This document shows, piece after piece, positions 1-14,100 of a DNA stretch of 64,000 nucleotides. A program made the translations under genes and the position numbers. The stretch is from positions 4,476,501-4,540,500 of the forward strand of contig JAZBRI010000003.1 in the NCBI GenBank assembly GCA_036874045.1. The letters run 5' to 3'. How positions within the stretch are numbered: the first letter of the stretch is position 1; each line of letters opens with the position of its first letter. Under the pieces are notes generated by a model. That model was not told where the DNA came from, ran no database searches, and was given only the letters and a program-made list of their open reading frames with translations. This stretch comes from Cymodocea nodosa (taxonomy: Eukaryota > Streptophyta > Magnoliopsida > Alismatales > Cymodoceaceae).

Positions 1-1660
1 ACAGAAGAAACAAAAGTACAATTAAGAATACCGAGATACAAGGAAAAAAAAAATAATAGTTACAAATGTTTAACATGTTTCTATTCAGATTACGTGTAGA
101 TGTGATTTTAAGAAAGGAAAAAATTTGTAAACTTGATCACGATACAAGTCGTGTGATTTCTGGCGATAGAACTGTTCGAAATCTCGGTTGGAATAAAATA
201 AAAATAATTTTAACAAGAGATATTTTAGCGAACCGTTTAATATTTTCGTGAAAATCGTGGATAATTATCAAACTTTTGGATTTTGCAATAATGTGCATAT
301 ATATATATATATATTCCAACCTCCGACAACTCCTATACAACATGAAACCATTTTTATATAGAACATAATAAGTCATCCCAGATGGAATCCAACTCGTACT
401 TATCGATCATATATAATAATTTTGGGAGGAGAAAAATTAATAACGGAAGGTGTTAATAATCAGTTGAAGCTTAGTTTTATAAAAGTTAAACGTTGTTTCA
501 TTTTACACCTGTTGCCTTAATTTAATTGTGGCGTGACATAACATAACATGACATGAGATTAGTCGTGGAACTGACGTTATTTTCTATGGAGAAAGGAAAG
601 CGATAACGCCCTAGAGTAATCAAAAACATACATATTTATAATCGGAGACGCTATCCGAATGTGAATGGACGGATCCATTTACCCGAAACGAATGCAACGC
701 TTTACCAGCTCCAACTCTCGCGCTCACGAAGACATAAATTCTATTGCCATTTGTTAGTTCACACGGTATTTAATTTATTTTGTATGCACAGAGAGCATTC
801 TTAAACATACATATATTCCTCGTCTACGTATTCGTACCAAGCAATCAAATCTTATCTCAACTTATGTAAGTACGTAGCGATATAACAGAAATAATCCGAT
901 CGAGCCTCGATCTCATTAATTGCACCATGAATGATTGACCATATCAATTATGGTTGGAGAGAAGTGCTGTTCACTTGGAATTGACGTCGTACCGAATGCA
1001 TGCACGCACGTACGCACGCATGCATGCCGACTTCGGTAGCGTGAATTGTACGTTATCGATCTTCTGCTTTCCCATAGATAAATAAATAGTTTAATTGAGT
1101 GACAGATGAATAAAATATAGATGGAGAAAGAGGAAGAGGTAGAGAGAGAGAGAGAGAGAGAGAGACATGTACGTAGGAAGTAGATGTGTCTCTCGATTCA
1201 ATTCTCTATATCGTAGCTCTGCTGGCTCTACAGATGATTTTAATTCCCTTCTTGGTTTTAAATTTCAAAGTACGTTCCACTTTTGTCCCCTTCATTTATT
1301 ATTCAACCTAAATCGCTGCATGCAATTAATGAAGTAAACGATGGGGTAGCATCATTCAGATACGAAATATAGATACATGTGAGGCGTTCCCAACGTTGCA
1401 AGTCTCTTAGGTTAACGTGTGTCAAAAGCGAGCTTTAAATAAACAATCAAGTTTTGAAGATACAATGACGACCAACAAATTATATTTTTAGTCATTGTAT
1501 TTTCTCAATTTCAGCAAAGCGTCGTGATCAAAAATCTAGAATATCATCATCAACTCCATAGTTTTAAACAGTGCTTCCACGACTTTCATCTTAAACAGCA
1601 CCCTTGTAGATCTACAATGGAGTAAGCTCCTCTTTTACCTTCGTTCATCTCCATCGATTT
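1..1660. other. AT-rich spacer, no gene seen
   Basis: No reading frame here resembles a known protein. The stretch holds simple repeats: a TA run near 297-314, a CGTACGCACGCATGC-type alternating run near 1000-1025, and a GA run at about 1140-1164. The short open frames at 66-251 and 137-376 are AT-rich and lack family features. Confidence 0.6.
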
Positions 1661-1667
1661 GATTTTT

Positions 1668-1816
1668 TCTTTTGTCGATATTCGACCATCGTATATTTGA
1701 AGATTCTTTTGTCGATCTGTGATCATCGTTTATTTGAAACTTCTTTTGTCGATTTGCGACCAACTATATTTTAAAAGCTTCTTTTGTTGAAATGCGATAA
1801 AAGTATATTTTAACAT
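1668..1816. repeat. Tandem repeat, four units of about 37 bp
   Basis: Four head-to-tail units start at about 1668, 1705, 1742 and 1780. Each begins TCTTTTGT(C/T)GA and ends in a TATTTT/TATTTGAA stretch. The units have diverged by several substitutions. No coding function is apparent. Confidence 0.75.
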
Positions 1817-2197
1817 TAGTTAATATTTAAGTACAAATAATAAAGATATAATCGTCAAAAGATATAACATTAGTTAAAAATAAATAAAAATAAGAGTTAT
1901 GGCATTAGTAGTTTCAATCAAATGACTATTGTAAGCTCTTCAAAAGTTGGAGTCAACATATCTTTCAAAGTTAAACATCTCTCTCCCTCTCTCTCTGCCG
2001 CAGGAGGAGTAGAGGCAGACCACCATGTTGACTGTGATTATTATTTGGAATCAAGCTCCCAAAAGCTATGTTTTTTGAAAATAATTTAGCAGAGAATCTT
2101 ACTTTTTCAAACTTTACACCTGCATAACACCACCTGTTACTCACTTTCTTTAATGGCGGATAAAGAATACCTTTGCCCTTCCTCATGGACGGTTCTA

Positions 2198-2446
2198 TTA
2201 AACATCCATGTCTTCCCATGATGTGTTGTTGGGGTCTTTCGGACAACTCTCATGCGTGCCATCAAATTCCAGATCAGCAAAGGGGCATCCACTCTGTCGT
2301 AGTACATTTTCGATGGGTTGATTAGATGGGCCTCGGTAACTGGATGGACCGTAGATCTTCTTCTTCATGGGCCTTTCGGCCCCGAGCCCATTTTTCCTTT
2401 GCAGTTGTGCTTGGTTGATAGATGAAGTAATAAGATATGCAAACAT
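2198..2446 (-). CDS. Uncertain 82-aa open frame upstream of RPL8 copy 1
   Basis: This minus-strand frame has a protein-like C-terminal half (motifs KIYGPSSYRGPSNQPIENV and GCPFADLEFDG) and ends in a stop at 2198. I do not recognise the family. Its upstream part (about 2401-2480) resembles a stretch inside the intron of RPL8 copy 2, in the same orientation as that gene, so the real feature could be a terminal exon preceded by an intron, or a relic moved together with intron sequence. No splice model could be completed. Treat it as a weak candidate. Confidence 0.2.
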   Translation of the reverse strand: MFAYLITSSINQAQLQRKNGLGAERPMKKKIYGPSSYRGPSNQPIENVLRQSGCPFADLEFDGTHESCPKDPNNTSWEDMDV

Positions 2447-2786
2447 ATAAAGAAGGTCGTCAAAATTCTAGAACGAAACGAAACCCAAATGTTAATATTA
2501 TGTACTTAATTTGCTCCACTGTCATTGTTGTACATTATGAATCTATCACAAATCGTTTATTGTATTATGAATCTAATACTTTTTCCCTCTTTTTCTTTTC
2601 TTTTTTAATAATCATAGTGAAACATTACATCTTACAGTTGATCATTTCTGAATTTCACAGGTTAGCAATTTTTTGCGAATGATAATAATGATTTTTACAT
2701 CTATTAAAATTTAATAATAATGACACCACGTCGTCGTCATTTACCCAAAAGATCGTGGGCGTCGACTCCTTCACCCGGTCTCCGTG

Positions 2787-2795
2787 AAACCCTAA
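2787..2795 (+). promoter_or_regulatory. Telo-box upstream of RPL8 copy 1
   Basis: AAACCCTAA lies about 100 bases before the start codon. Telo-box motifs are typical of promoters and 5' leaders of plant translation-machinery genes. The motif is kept at the matching place in copy 2, which supports a role in expression. Confidence 0.65.
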
Positions 2796-2816
2796 TCTTC
2801 ACCAACGCCGCCCAGG

Positions 2817-3799
<983 letters not shown>

Positions 3800-4780
3800 T
3801 CTTGCGGCATAGCGTCAGTGCCTTGAGGTTAGTACCATCAATTGGGATCGAGTTTTGTTTTGTTTTCAATCTACACTGGACTCTCATTTTTAAATATTGA
3901 ACTTTAAAGAAACGAAAATTGTCAGACATTGAAATTAGCCTGTCTATTTTTGCTTAAATCGATCCTATGAATATATTATTTACCCAGCGTTCGATTAGAT
4001 CATGTCACTCTTGATGGAACTGTTTCTGTAAAAACACCGTATCCTCCTCCCCGTTGGCAAACTTTGCAAGTACATCTATCGTAGGTCTATAACATGTGCC
4101 CTTATTCCTTTTTCTTTGTTAAATGAGTGAGTGGTTCACGGTATTCTTCTTTTGATTTTCGCAGAGTTAATGTGAATTTGTTCTATTCAAAACGACTTAC
4201 TTAGTCGACATTTATTTTAATATATTTCAGGTTTAAGAATGTATGACACTAAGAAATCATCATTCAAGCATCCTCTCTTGGATGCAAATGAGACGGTCTA
4301 TGGTCGACTATCAATGCATATGCCCTGAAACCATCGTAAACTCAAAAGATAGATATATTGTGATCCTTCATCTTAAAGCTGTTATTTTAAAAATAAGTGA
4401 TTTTGGGCAACTGATAGTAAAAGCATGCCATATAAACAGATGAACAACTGAGTTACCTGCCTAGCTTCAACTTTTCCTTGGGTGAGGCACTTGGCAACAA
4501 AAAGCATCTTCGGTTAATTAATAAGAGGCCTCAAACTAGCGATATTAATGGGCCGAGTTGTGCAATCATGGTTGGTCGAGTTCATGTTGAGTTGTTTTAT
4601 GGTTGGTTGAGTTGTGTACTTGACACGGTCTGATCATATCATGTTGTGTTACGTTGTGTTTTTTAACATATTGATTTTAGAATTGAATGTCAAATTTATA
4701 AAATCTTTGAGTATATGCTGAAATTAATATATTATTTTTATAAATGATATATATATATTTTATTATTGAGATATTCTTTA
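3800..4780. other. Spacer downstream of RPL8 copy 1
   Basis: The first few hundred bases are probably the 3' UTR of RPL8 copy 1. They do not match the sequence after the stop of copy 2. The rest is AT-rich with no recognisable coding sequence. Confidence 0.5.
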
Positions 4781-4973
4781 GACATTTAAATAACTTAGTG
4801 AACACTAGGAGTATCTTTAAAGTTGATAGCAAGTGAGTTTTTGTAGACACTTAAATAATTTGATATATATTAGGAATATCTATGAAAGTGATGACATATG
4901 AGTTTTAATAGATACTCAAATAACTTATTATACATTAGGAGTATCTAAAGAGACGAAAGCTTGTAAGTGAGTC
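4781..4973. repeat. Tandem repeat, three units of 65 bp
   Basis: Units start at 4781, 4846 and 4911. Each reads roughly GA(C/T)A(C/T)TTAAATAA, then a TAGGA(G/A)TATCT core, then GTGAGT(TTT). The spacing is exactly 65 bases between starts, with moderate divergence between units. Confidence 0.75.
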
Positions 4974-6647
4974 TACCTTAATATGGTAGACTTCTCTAGG
5001 TATCGTGTACTCTATCTTACAGAAATTCTCAACTAGTTGAAGGTAGTGTATGTGGTTTCATCTATCAATTCGGTTGAAAGTACTAATTGAGGTAAGGTTT
5101 GCAATGTTAACACGTAAGTTGGGTAAATGATGTACACACTTACGATTAGTCGTTTGAGTAGAATCAGTATTACTATCTATAGGTACTGTACGAGAACTTC
5201 TAAAGTGTCAAAGTATGAATGTCTAAGTTTTACAAGTTTAATATATCGGTTCTATAATTTGATATATCAAATCAAAAATGGTTTTGTCTGGCTTTCAATG
5301 TGTTATTTTTGTAAATGATATATTAATTAAAAAAATAAAATTATGTTTTATCAATTTACATACTCAAACAAAGTCTATTTTTACTGGATGGCAGTCTAGT
5401 ATAACTTACGAAATTATGTTGTACCAGTTAATGATACAGTTTTACAGTTTTATCAAGTCAGGCCATGACAATACCATTGAAACCTGAGTCAATTGACACC
5501 TACACCTCAAACACATATGCATGTTTTTTTTCATGGATGTGTTGGTCTTTGAATTAAGAGGGTTAAAAGTACACAAGGTTTCTCATCATAAGATGAAGGA
5601 GGTGGAAGTCTCCCACTTTTTTACCACATGGATTAAACCCGAGTGGCACAAAGATTAATAACAATATTACGGCTCCCACTTTGTTATATCTTTTTTTCTC
5701 TTTCTGTATATTTCTTGATATTTATTTCAATATCCTTCACTAATTTGATGAAAATTCTTCTCCAATGACACGGTGGCGTGGAAGAAATCCCAGGAGTTCA
5801 TGGCTAGAGGATATGGTTGTTGAGAAGGAAGAGACGAGGAGAGTGATGGTTGAGAAAGAAATTTGCTACTCATCTATGAAGAAGAGAATGAATGTTCCAC
5901 TCAGTTCTTGAAATCTGCCATGTTAAATTAATGTTAACACGAAGGTTCGACGGTTAGTAGAACGATCACCAGATTAAAAGAAATATTTGAATGAGAGAAG
6001 TATTTACAAATATGTCTGGATATTCTATTAAAAAGAAACCCTATATGTCCATTCATTCTCTACGTAGGTGAAATCAATCAAAGGAACGCATACGTCATGA
6101 GGTAATGAAGGGGTTCCGTTATTGGTTGATGGAGTACGGCGCGAGATGTGAAATGATGATGAAGTGTTCATTTACCGTGTGATTGGCGGAAAATGTGGAT
6201 GGTGTAAAGCATGTACTTATAGATTAATGGCCGGAGAGAAAAGGATATAAAAGTTTAGAAATGATGAAAAACAAAAGTGACGTCGTAGGTGACAAACAGA
6301 TCTGTTAATACGTAAAATGGATGAATAAAGGAACAGATATGGGTTATGCTTCAAATAGCTAAGCAGATCATTGAGAGCGAGAACGTGCGAGTGAAAGTTG
6401 CGGTTGATTGACTTTCGAAGATCGAGGCATGGATTTTGGGTGAGTATTTTTCTAGTGTTTTGTATGGGATGGGAAATGGAGTGGATGTGAGGTCTATACA
6501 CGGGTGAAGACGATGAAAACTCTTTTTTTCATAATTTCCACTTACACAAATCTAAGAAATGGGAAAAAATTATTTCTCACCATTTCTTTTTTCCTCCGTT
6601 TTTGTAAAGATAAGCCCCCACACTAAGAACCAAAATTCAGCTTTATA
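4974..6647. other. Spacer between the RPL8 copies, no gene seen
   Basis: AT-rich, with only short open frames (for example 5127-5487 on plus and 6217-6501 on minus) that lack family features or good codon structure. No transposon ends were recognised here. Confidence 0.45.
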
Positions 6648-6845
6648 CATGGCCAACGAGTGCTTTGCACATGTGTTCAACTTTGTCACTTCTTTAACAC
6701 ATTAAAGTTATCCATAACGATGGATTATATATGATGAATAGGTGATGTAGGGTTTCTAATGGCAAGAAGATCATTGAGGTTCTTATGATTAGTTCACAGA
6801 GCAGTCTTGGTCTCCTCTTTCCAAAGGTAATTGTTTAATGTGAGT
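6648..6845 (+). pseudogene. Stray copy of Nudix exon 2 with flanking intron
   Basis: This plus-strand segment matches exon 2 of the Nudix gene (18739-18835 on minus) and about 95 bases of the intron before it, beginning at CATGGCCAACGAGTG. The exon-like part is 6742-6826, still bracketed by AG and GT. Compared with the intact exon it lacks 12 bases near its start, which creates an in-frame TGA at the second codon. The frame then reads RVSNGKKIIEVLMISS, close to the intact RVSDGKKIIEVLMISS. No other Nudix exon was found nearby, so this is an isolated pseudo-exon, inverted relative to the gene. Confidence 0.85.
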
Positions 6846-7126
6846 TTTTTTATATTTATGGTACATTCTATACAATGTATTTAGGATTTTTCAAGAATTA
6901 TTCTGTAATTCTATGTCTTACACATTCTTTTGAAAAGATATTTGTTCAGTATATGCATTTTGAGGATACAAGCATATGTATATTTTCTCAGTATTTTGAC
7001 ATTTACATCTTTATGTTACAATATATTTTATAGATAATTTAAACTCATATCTGAAAGCATTTGATATTTGGATACTTATATATTTCTGTGTCCAAATATA
7101 CTTTATTTACATTTTGGATGTAAATA

Positions 7127-7325
7127 TCCAAAGCGTTTTAATTTCAATTTTGGATATTTGTATCTCATATGTAAAATATTTTTATTTCATTTTAAATATC
7201 TATATTTCATTTCGTATCCAATGTCTTTTGATTTCATTTTAGATATTTATATTTCAAATCTAAAGTATTTTAATTTCATTTTAAATATCTATATTTTATT
7301 TCTTAAGTACCTTTATATTCTATAT
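7127..7325. repeat. Degenerate AT-rich tandem repeat, about 43-47 bp units
   Basis: About four imperfect units follow the pattern GTNTTTTNATTTCATTTTAAATATCTATATTT. The repeats create an open frame on plus (7068-7361) that is not a real gene: it is a low-complexity Phe/Tyr/Leu/Ile string. Confidence 0.55.
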
Positions 7326-7365
7326 TTAAATTACTTTAATTTTGTTTGGACCATGGAGTAGTCAT

Positions 7366-7580
7366 TGTCTTCGGCCTACTGGCAGTTTAAGTCGGACTGC
7401 CAGGCCTCTTTTTCCCGGACTACCGATGGTTCGGTTCGGTCGGTCGGACCGGACTTTTTTATTTTTCGACCACCCGTAGTTTGGTTCTGACTACCGAGCC
7501 TTCCCTCCCAGACTACCACCGATGGTCTGGTTCCATCTGCCGAACCTGTTTTGCTCCGTCTGCCGGGCTATTTTGCCGAC
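7366..7580. repeat. GC-rich patch of repeated GACTACCGA-like motifs
   Basis: Within AT-rich surroundings this patch repeats short motifs: GTCGGACTGCCAGG, CGGACTACCGATGG, CTGACTACCGAGCC, AGACTACCACCGATGG, GTCTGCCGAACC, GTCTGCCGGGC, plus TTCGGTTCGGTCGGTCGG. It is not coding. It may be part of an unrecognised transposon or a degenerate satellite. Confidence 0.5.
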
Positions 7581-7859
7581 TTCAGCATAAATTATATATA
7601 TCTCATGTCCAAATGTTATACCTCGATTTATAGTTCGAAGGTAGGAGTTGCATTCCCCTTTTGTATCGGAAAGTATTCACGGATGTATTAATTGTCTGTG
7701 CCGCAACCAAGATCAAATAAATACTATTGAGAGACCGTTCGTTCGGTTAGAACACAATCGATAACAAGAGGCCAGAACGATGAAAAACGGTCCGAAATGA
7801 CAAATAGAACGAACCAAAGAAAACAATAGAGAAGAACAAAAACGGCGGCGTCGACGGGG

Positions 7860-9173
<1,314 letters not shown>

Positions 9174-9190
9174 TTATATTTATATATATA
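9174..9190 (-). promoter_or_regulatory. TATA box of RPL8 copy 2
   Basis: On minus this reads TATATATATAAATATAA, about 60-77 bases before the start codon. It matches the TATA region of copy 1 in sequence and spacing. Confidence 0.6.
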
Positions 9191-9211
9191 CCTGGGCGGC
9201 GTTGGTGAAGA

Positions 9212-9220
9212 TTAGGGTTT
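9212..9220 (-). promoter_or_regulatory. Telo-box upstream of RPL8 copy 2
   Basis: Reads AAACCCTAA on minus, about 100 bases before the start codon and conserved with copy 1. Homology between the two promoters fades just beyond this motif. Confidence 0.65.
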
Positions 9221-9279
9221 CAACAAGGCCGGACTTCTTCTTTTTTTTTATATTTTTTTTAAAAATATCATGAAAAAAA

Positions 9280-11106
9280 TTCTGCTTTATTGTTCATTTT
9301 TCAAAATTTTTTATTGTATTTTTTATAAAAATTAAAAAATAATTAACCATGGTAGAAACACCACGTGACACAACAGTGATTGTTGTAACTACAATATTAC
9401 CCTAATGAAATGGATCAATACTACCACATGAATTGTAATAATTCTGATTACCACTGAAAATCTTCATGTACAAATACTTCATTCTCTATCTTTTTCTCTT
9501 TGAAACTTCTACCATCAAAGTCTATGTACACCCACAATTAACAGTATGTGCCATTTTGAAGTAGTGAAAATGGAAGAAAAGACAATCATATAGATGGCTT
9601 TTGTTTTTAAACCTTGCTTGTATGTTTTTTTTTGAAGTAAACTTTACTTATGTGTTGTGGCATCAAATTTCAAAATAGAATCCATTGGACTTAAAGGATG
9701 GTTATTGATTTGATCAACTAAATTCTGTTATGATTAATGATTCTTTAGTTATGAATTTTTATTCTTATAATTGGACATCCATAATAAACTCAACTACATT
9801 ATGACCTTCAATGTAGACCAAGAGGAAGGTATGGCATCCTATGGTGTTCTCAAACTATTTACATTTTACATATACCTCATGCTGTTGGTTTTAGAAAAAA
9901 TCAAATTACCATCATTGCCCCAAATGGCAACTCATTAGAAAATCTGATGATTGCTTGTATGCCAACCAAAAAGACACATTTACTTTAATGCCATTAAAAA
10001 TTTATGATTCCCTTTAGAATATCCTTATGGAAAACATATCTTCAAGTGTATCAAAACAAAATGAAGATTTTTTTCAATAATATGTAAGTAAAAGTAAGTT
10101 TTGAAAAGCATACAAGTAATTATGAAATCTTTTAATGACATGTAAGTAAAAAATCCAATTGCTGATTACCATCAAAATATATTCTTCCTTCATCCCTTTT
10201 TAGCTTGTCTTATGGGTTCAGATTAGTTGAAACATGTTTTGTTCTTCTACAGTCGTAACGTTTTTACATAAATTTAAATACAAGACATTCTTTTCTTGCA
10301 AGTTTGATAAGGTGAAAAAAGACCAACCACACTGTGTACCATTTATAAATGACTTTATTTACAATGTACAGACACAACCGCCTTAACATGCCAATGTGAA
10401 AGCCTTACAAACAATTCTATTTTTTTTTTTGACTGAAGTAAATCAATATCTTGCTAAGCTATGTTTTCTTCTGAACATGGCACGAGAAATTGACATTTAC
10501 AACCTTGTGAGGAGAATATTTAGAATGAATGTCAAATTCTAGAGGAATTTCAGACAGTGGTCACATACTTGGAATCAATGCTAGCTCATGAGCATACTGA
10601 CTAGAGAATTTCAGCTCAATCTTAGGAGCTTCAGCAGACTTGTACTGGTTTTTTCAAAGATCAATCCAGGGCCTAGAGGACCAGAAAATAAAACACAACT
10701 CCCTGCTATGCATATAGGATATCAGATACAGCACCCTCTGGGATTTCCCTTTTCCCCCTTCAAGAGAAGAAGCTGGATGATGGATACAAATGCTAAGAGG
10801 AACATGTCAAAGCATATGGACATCCACACAACAGGGGAAAAATGAAGGGTAAGAGATGATAATTAGATTATAAACAATTGACCAGAACAAAGCAATGCAG
10901 AATTTGTAGGTGAATGAATCTGTGAAAATGGATTCTGCTGATGTGCATTCTTAGGCATAAAAATATGTTAAAACACCTAAGACGCAAAATTGATTGGAAA
11001 CTAAATATGAGAAGAGCAACAGTTCTCGTTATGGTGCCTTTTCCTGAACCCAAAAGAAGAAGGAAAATTTGTCCATAAACAGACTAAAGAAAAAAGATGC
11101 AATTGC
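9280..11106. other. Spacer and Nudix 3' flank
   Basis: AT-rich sequence between RPL8 copy 2 and the stop codon of the Nudix gene. The part nearest 11106 should be Nudix 3' UTR. The plus-strand frame 10588-10845 has no family features and probably reads through that UTR. Confidence 0.45.
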
Positions 11107-14100
11107 TCAACAGGCTGGATAAAAATCAGCACAAACATGTTCCCCCTCCGAACCCACAATCATCATGTTCTCACTGTGCCACTTTGAGAAGCCATTGACA
11201 AGAGCATCCCGCATCCATGGATGCCGACACTTCCCCATAGCTTCAGTGATTGTCAGCCAACTTCGTTGCCGTGTGCTCTGTTCAGGCCACGCAGGAAGTT
11301 CTTCCTTTACCAACAAAGCAAACATGGCTGCTCTACACCGCCCTTCCGGACTGTACTCATCACGTAGCGTTTTGCTGTAGAAGTCGTAGTGATCTAGGAA
11401 CCCCTGAAAATGATACATTTGGTTTTTCAAGAGATAATTTGACAAATTCTTACTTACAATATCAGGGATTTGCATCAACAAACAATATATGATGAAAGAG
11501 CAAACTTAATGCACAAGATCCTCTCCAACATGAACGAAGTCTAGAAGGATTCCTTCTGTACGTAGTGCACAAATGCTCATGCACTTAGTTGTAAAGGAAA
11601 AAAAAAAAAAAACTTAAAAGAAGACCAAACTGATAGAGTGGCAATGATCTAAAATTTTTATAACTAAAATTTCTCTGGAACCTTGTCGAAAACCACACAT
11701 CTGTAGGTCTCACAACAGACCAACCAGAAATCCAGAATACAACCGTACAAAACAAAAGAAACGTTTTGTTTGAGCAGAAAGCAATAGTAAGTTAGAAATG
11801 TTAAGTACATCATATATGGAACCCAACCAAACACAAAACTTTACAAGAATTAAGACAGCTAGAACGATGGTAGTGCCATTTCAAGAATCTTACAACTTTG
11901 AAATTCACCATACTTTTAAGAAATTGCCAAGTATGCAATAATTACAACTATGTTTGTATTTGCCTAAACCATTCAATGAAGCATTATACTTAGGTTTTGT
12001 TTTGTTGACAGTAATCAATATATAATAGAATCTAAGTAAATTACATGCCCTAATTAAATTACAATATTTGAATTTTTGTTATTACAAGCTTTGAACTTTA
12101 ATTGCAATAAATTAAGTCCTTTATGACATCTCCCAATGATAAAATTTACTCTTTATATGATATTGTAATTAGTTTACATTTATTTATCGAACATTATGAT
12201 TTGATTATGTAATGTAATTCAATTACATTATATTAAGATTATGGTCAGCCAAATGAAATCTTATAGTATAACATGACATGTAAATATGGAACTCTTATAG
12301 TAGACAAATCCCAAGCAAATCCCATTTGTTTTTTACCTAAAATATCCTGGATACACCATGCAGCATATCTGACATGCACTCTAGGTGAATCCATATCTGA
12401 CATGGGTATGGTGTAGGTGCAAAGGGTATTTAGAAGAATCCATGTTTTACAATAACATGACAAGTACATATGGAAGAATCCATGTTTACAAGAACTGATA
12501 ACAAACCAAAACAAATATCCAGAAATATCATCTTTAATAGGAGTGGCATTATACATTTAGACAAGACTTGACATAGAAAATTGGTCTTATTATCATAATA
12601 AGGCAAAAACATATTTCTAACGTCTTGCACTAACCATGACAAGCATGCAAGCCTTGGTGCCAAGGCAGCATCTTGGCACTTTATATGACCGCAAAATGGG
12701 AGTTTTGTCCAATTGATTGCAAAGTAAATATGGATTAATTAATGGACACTGACATTAAAAAACATTGAAAATTACAAAAACTCAGAAAATCTTAATAGAA
12801 TACTATGAGATTAACCACAAAAGTCAAATAGATCTGTAATTGTTTGACACATGCAGATAAGGCATATGCCAAGGAATCACGGCCTAAACATAATTCATTT
12901 AATCATTGGAAAATGGTTCCTTTATACAAAAAAGAAACTGGACACTTTAAGAAATGTGTCATTACAGCAATGGGAGAACATGCAATAGTTTATGGAAGAT
13001 GAACTCTAGGAGACATTGATACATTTTTCAAACTATCAAAAATAAATTACTTCACCATTATATCTCCACGAACTCCTGCCTCTTCAATGGCTTCTCGTAC
13101 AGCTGCTTGCTCATCGGTTTCATCATTTTCCCATCCTCCCTAGAATGAGGGATCAAAATGTGAAAAACTGCAACTTATAAGCTCATGTGATCATATCATA
13201 GTGCAACTTAAAAGTATAATCAACGAGATTCAAATGATCACACTGCAACTTATAGTATAATCAATGAGATTCAAGCCCAAAGAATCTGTTCATTGAGATT
13301 TGTCATGTTATCATATCATTGAGATTTGGACAGTTCAACTTGAGCAACTACTGGAGTAAAATGGGATATAATTTGTTACATATAATTCTATGGTAACTCC
13401 AATACAGTCTCAAGTTACAAAAAAGAAGCTGTTCATCAATGTACCCTACTCATAGGCTAAATCAACGTACAAATATAAAATTTGGTAAAATATTCTAAGG
13501 TAGTGTTTGGAACCAATTTTAGAAACTTAAAATTTTCAAAGTCATGATTCTACATCAATTTTGATGTAACGAAAATCAGATTTTGGAAGCCTACTTTTTG
13601 AAAATCATTATTCTACACCAATCTTTTTAAGCTACTTTTTTTTGGAGCTTATTTTAATAATTCTTTGGAAGTCTATATTCTTATTTGGATGTAGTAGATT
13701 TTTAATTGACATTTATTAAATGCCAAAAATATATGCATGGAACCACTGTTGTCAGAACTAAATTGGGCCAACCGGTTCAACCGGTCAGACTGGGAACTGG
13801 TAGGTCTGCCAATTCTGAGGTCCATGGTTCGACCATTTGGGCAATCTGACCAGTTAACCTAGTGAACTGGCAGTTCAATGGGCAACCAATTATGTATTTT
13901 TTTAAACTAATCTGGTAACTGGATCCAAATCCATACAACACAAAAAAATAACATGTCCTCCGTACCACTGCCACACCCAGAAAACCATACACAGCCACAC
14001 CCAGAAAACCATACACAGCCACAACTCACTACATGCATGAACCCCCAACTCCAGGCACTCCATCCACTGTCATTGTTGCCACTCACTGCCACAAGCCAAC

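Noticed and set aside
7068..7361. 97-aa Phe/Tyr-rich frame that looks membrane-like
   Set aside because: It is a translation of the AT-rich tandem repeat at 7127-7325.
13741..13880. A tRNA gene suggested by GGTTCGACC
   Set aside because: No matching A-box, no cloverleaf stems, and the motif belongs to a repeated ACCGGTT-rich transposon end.
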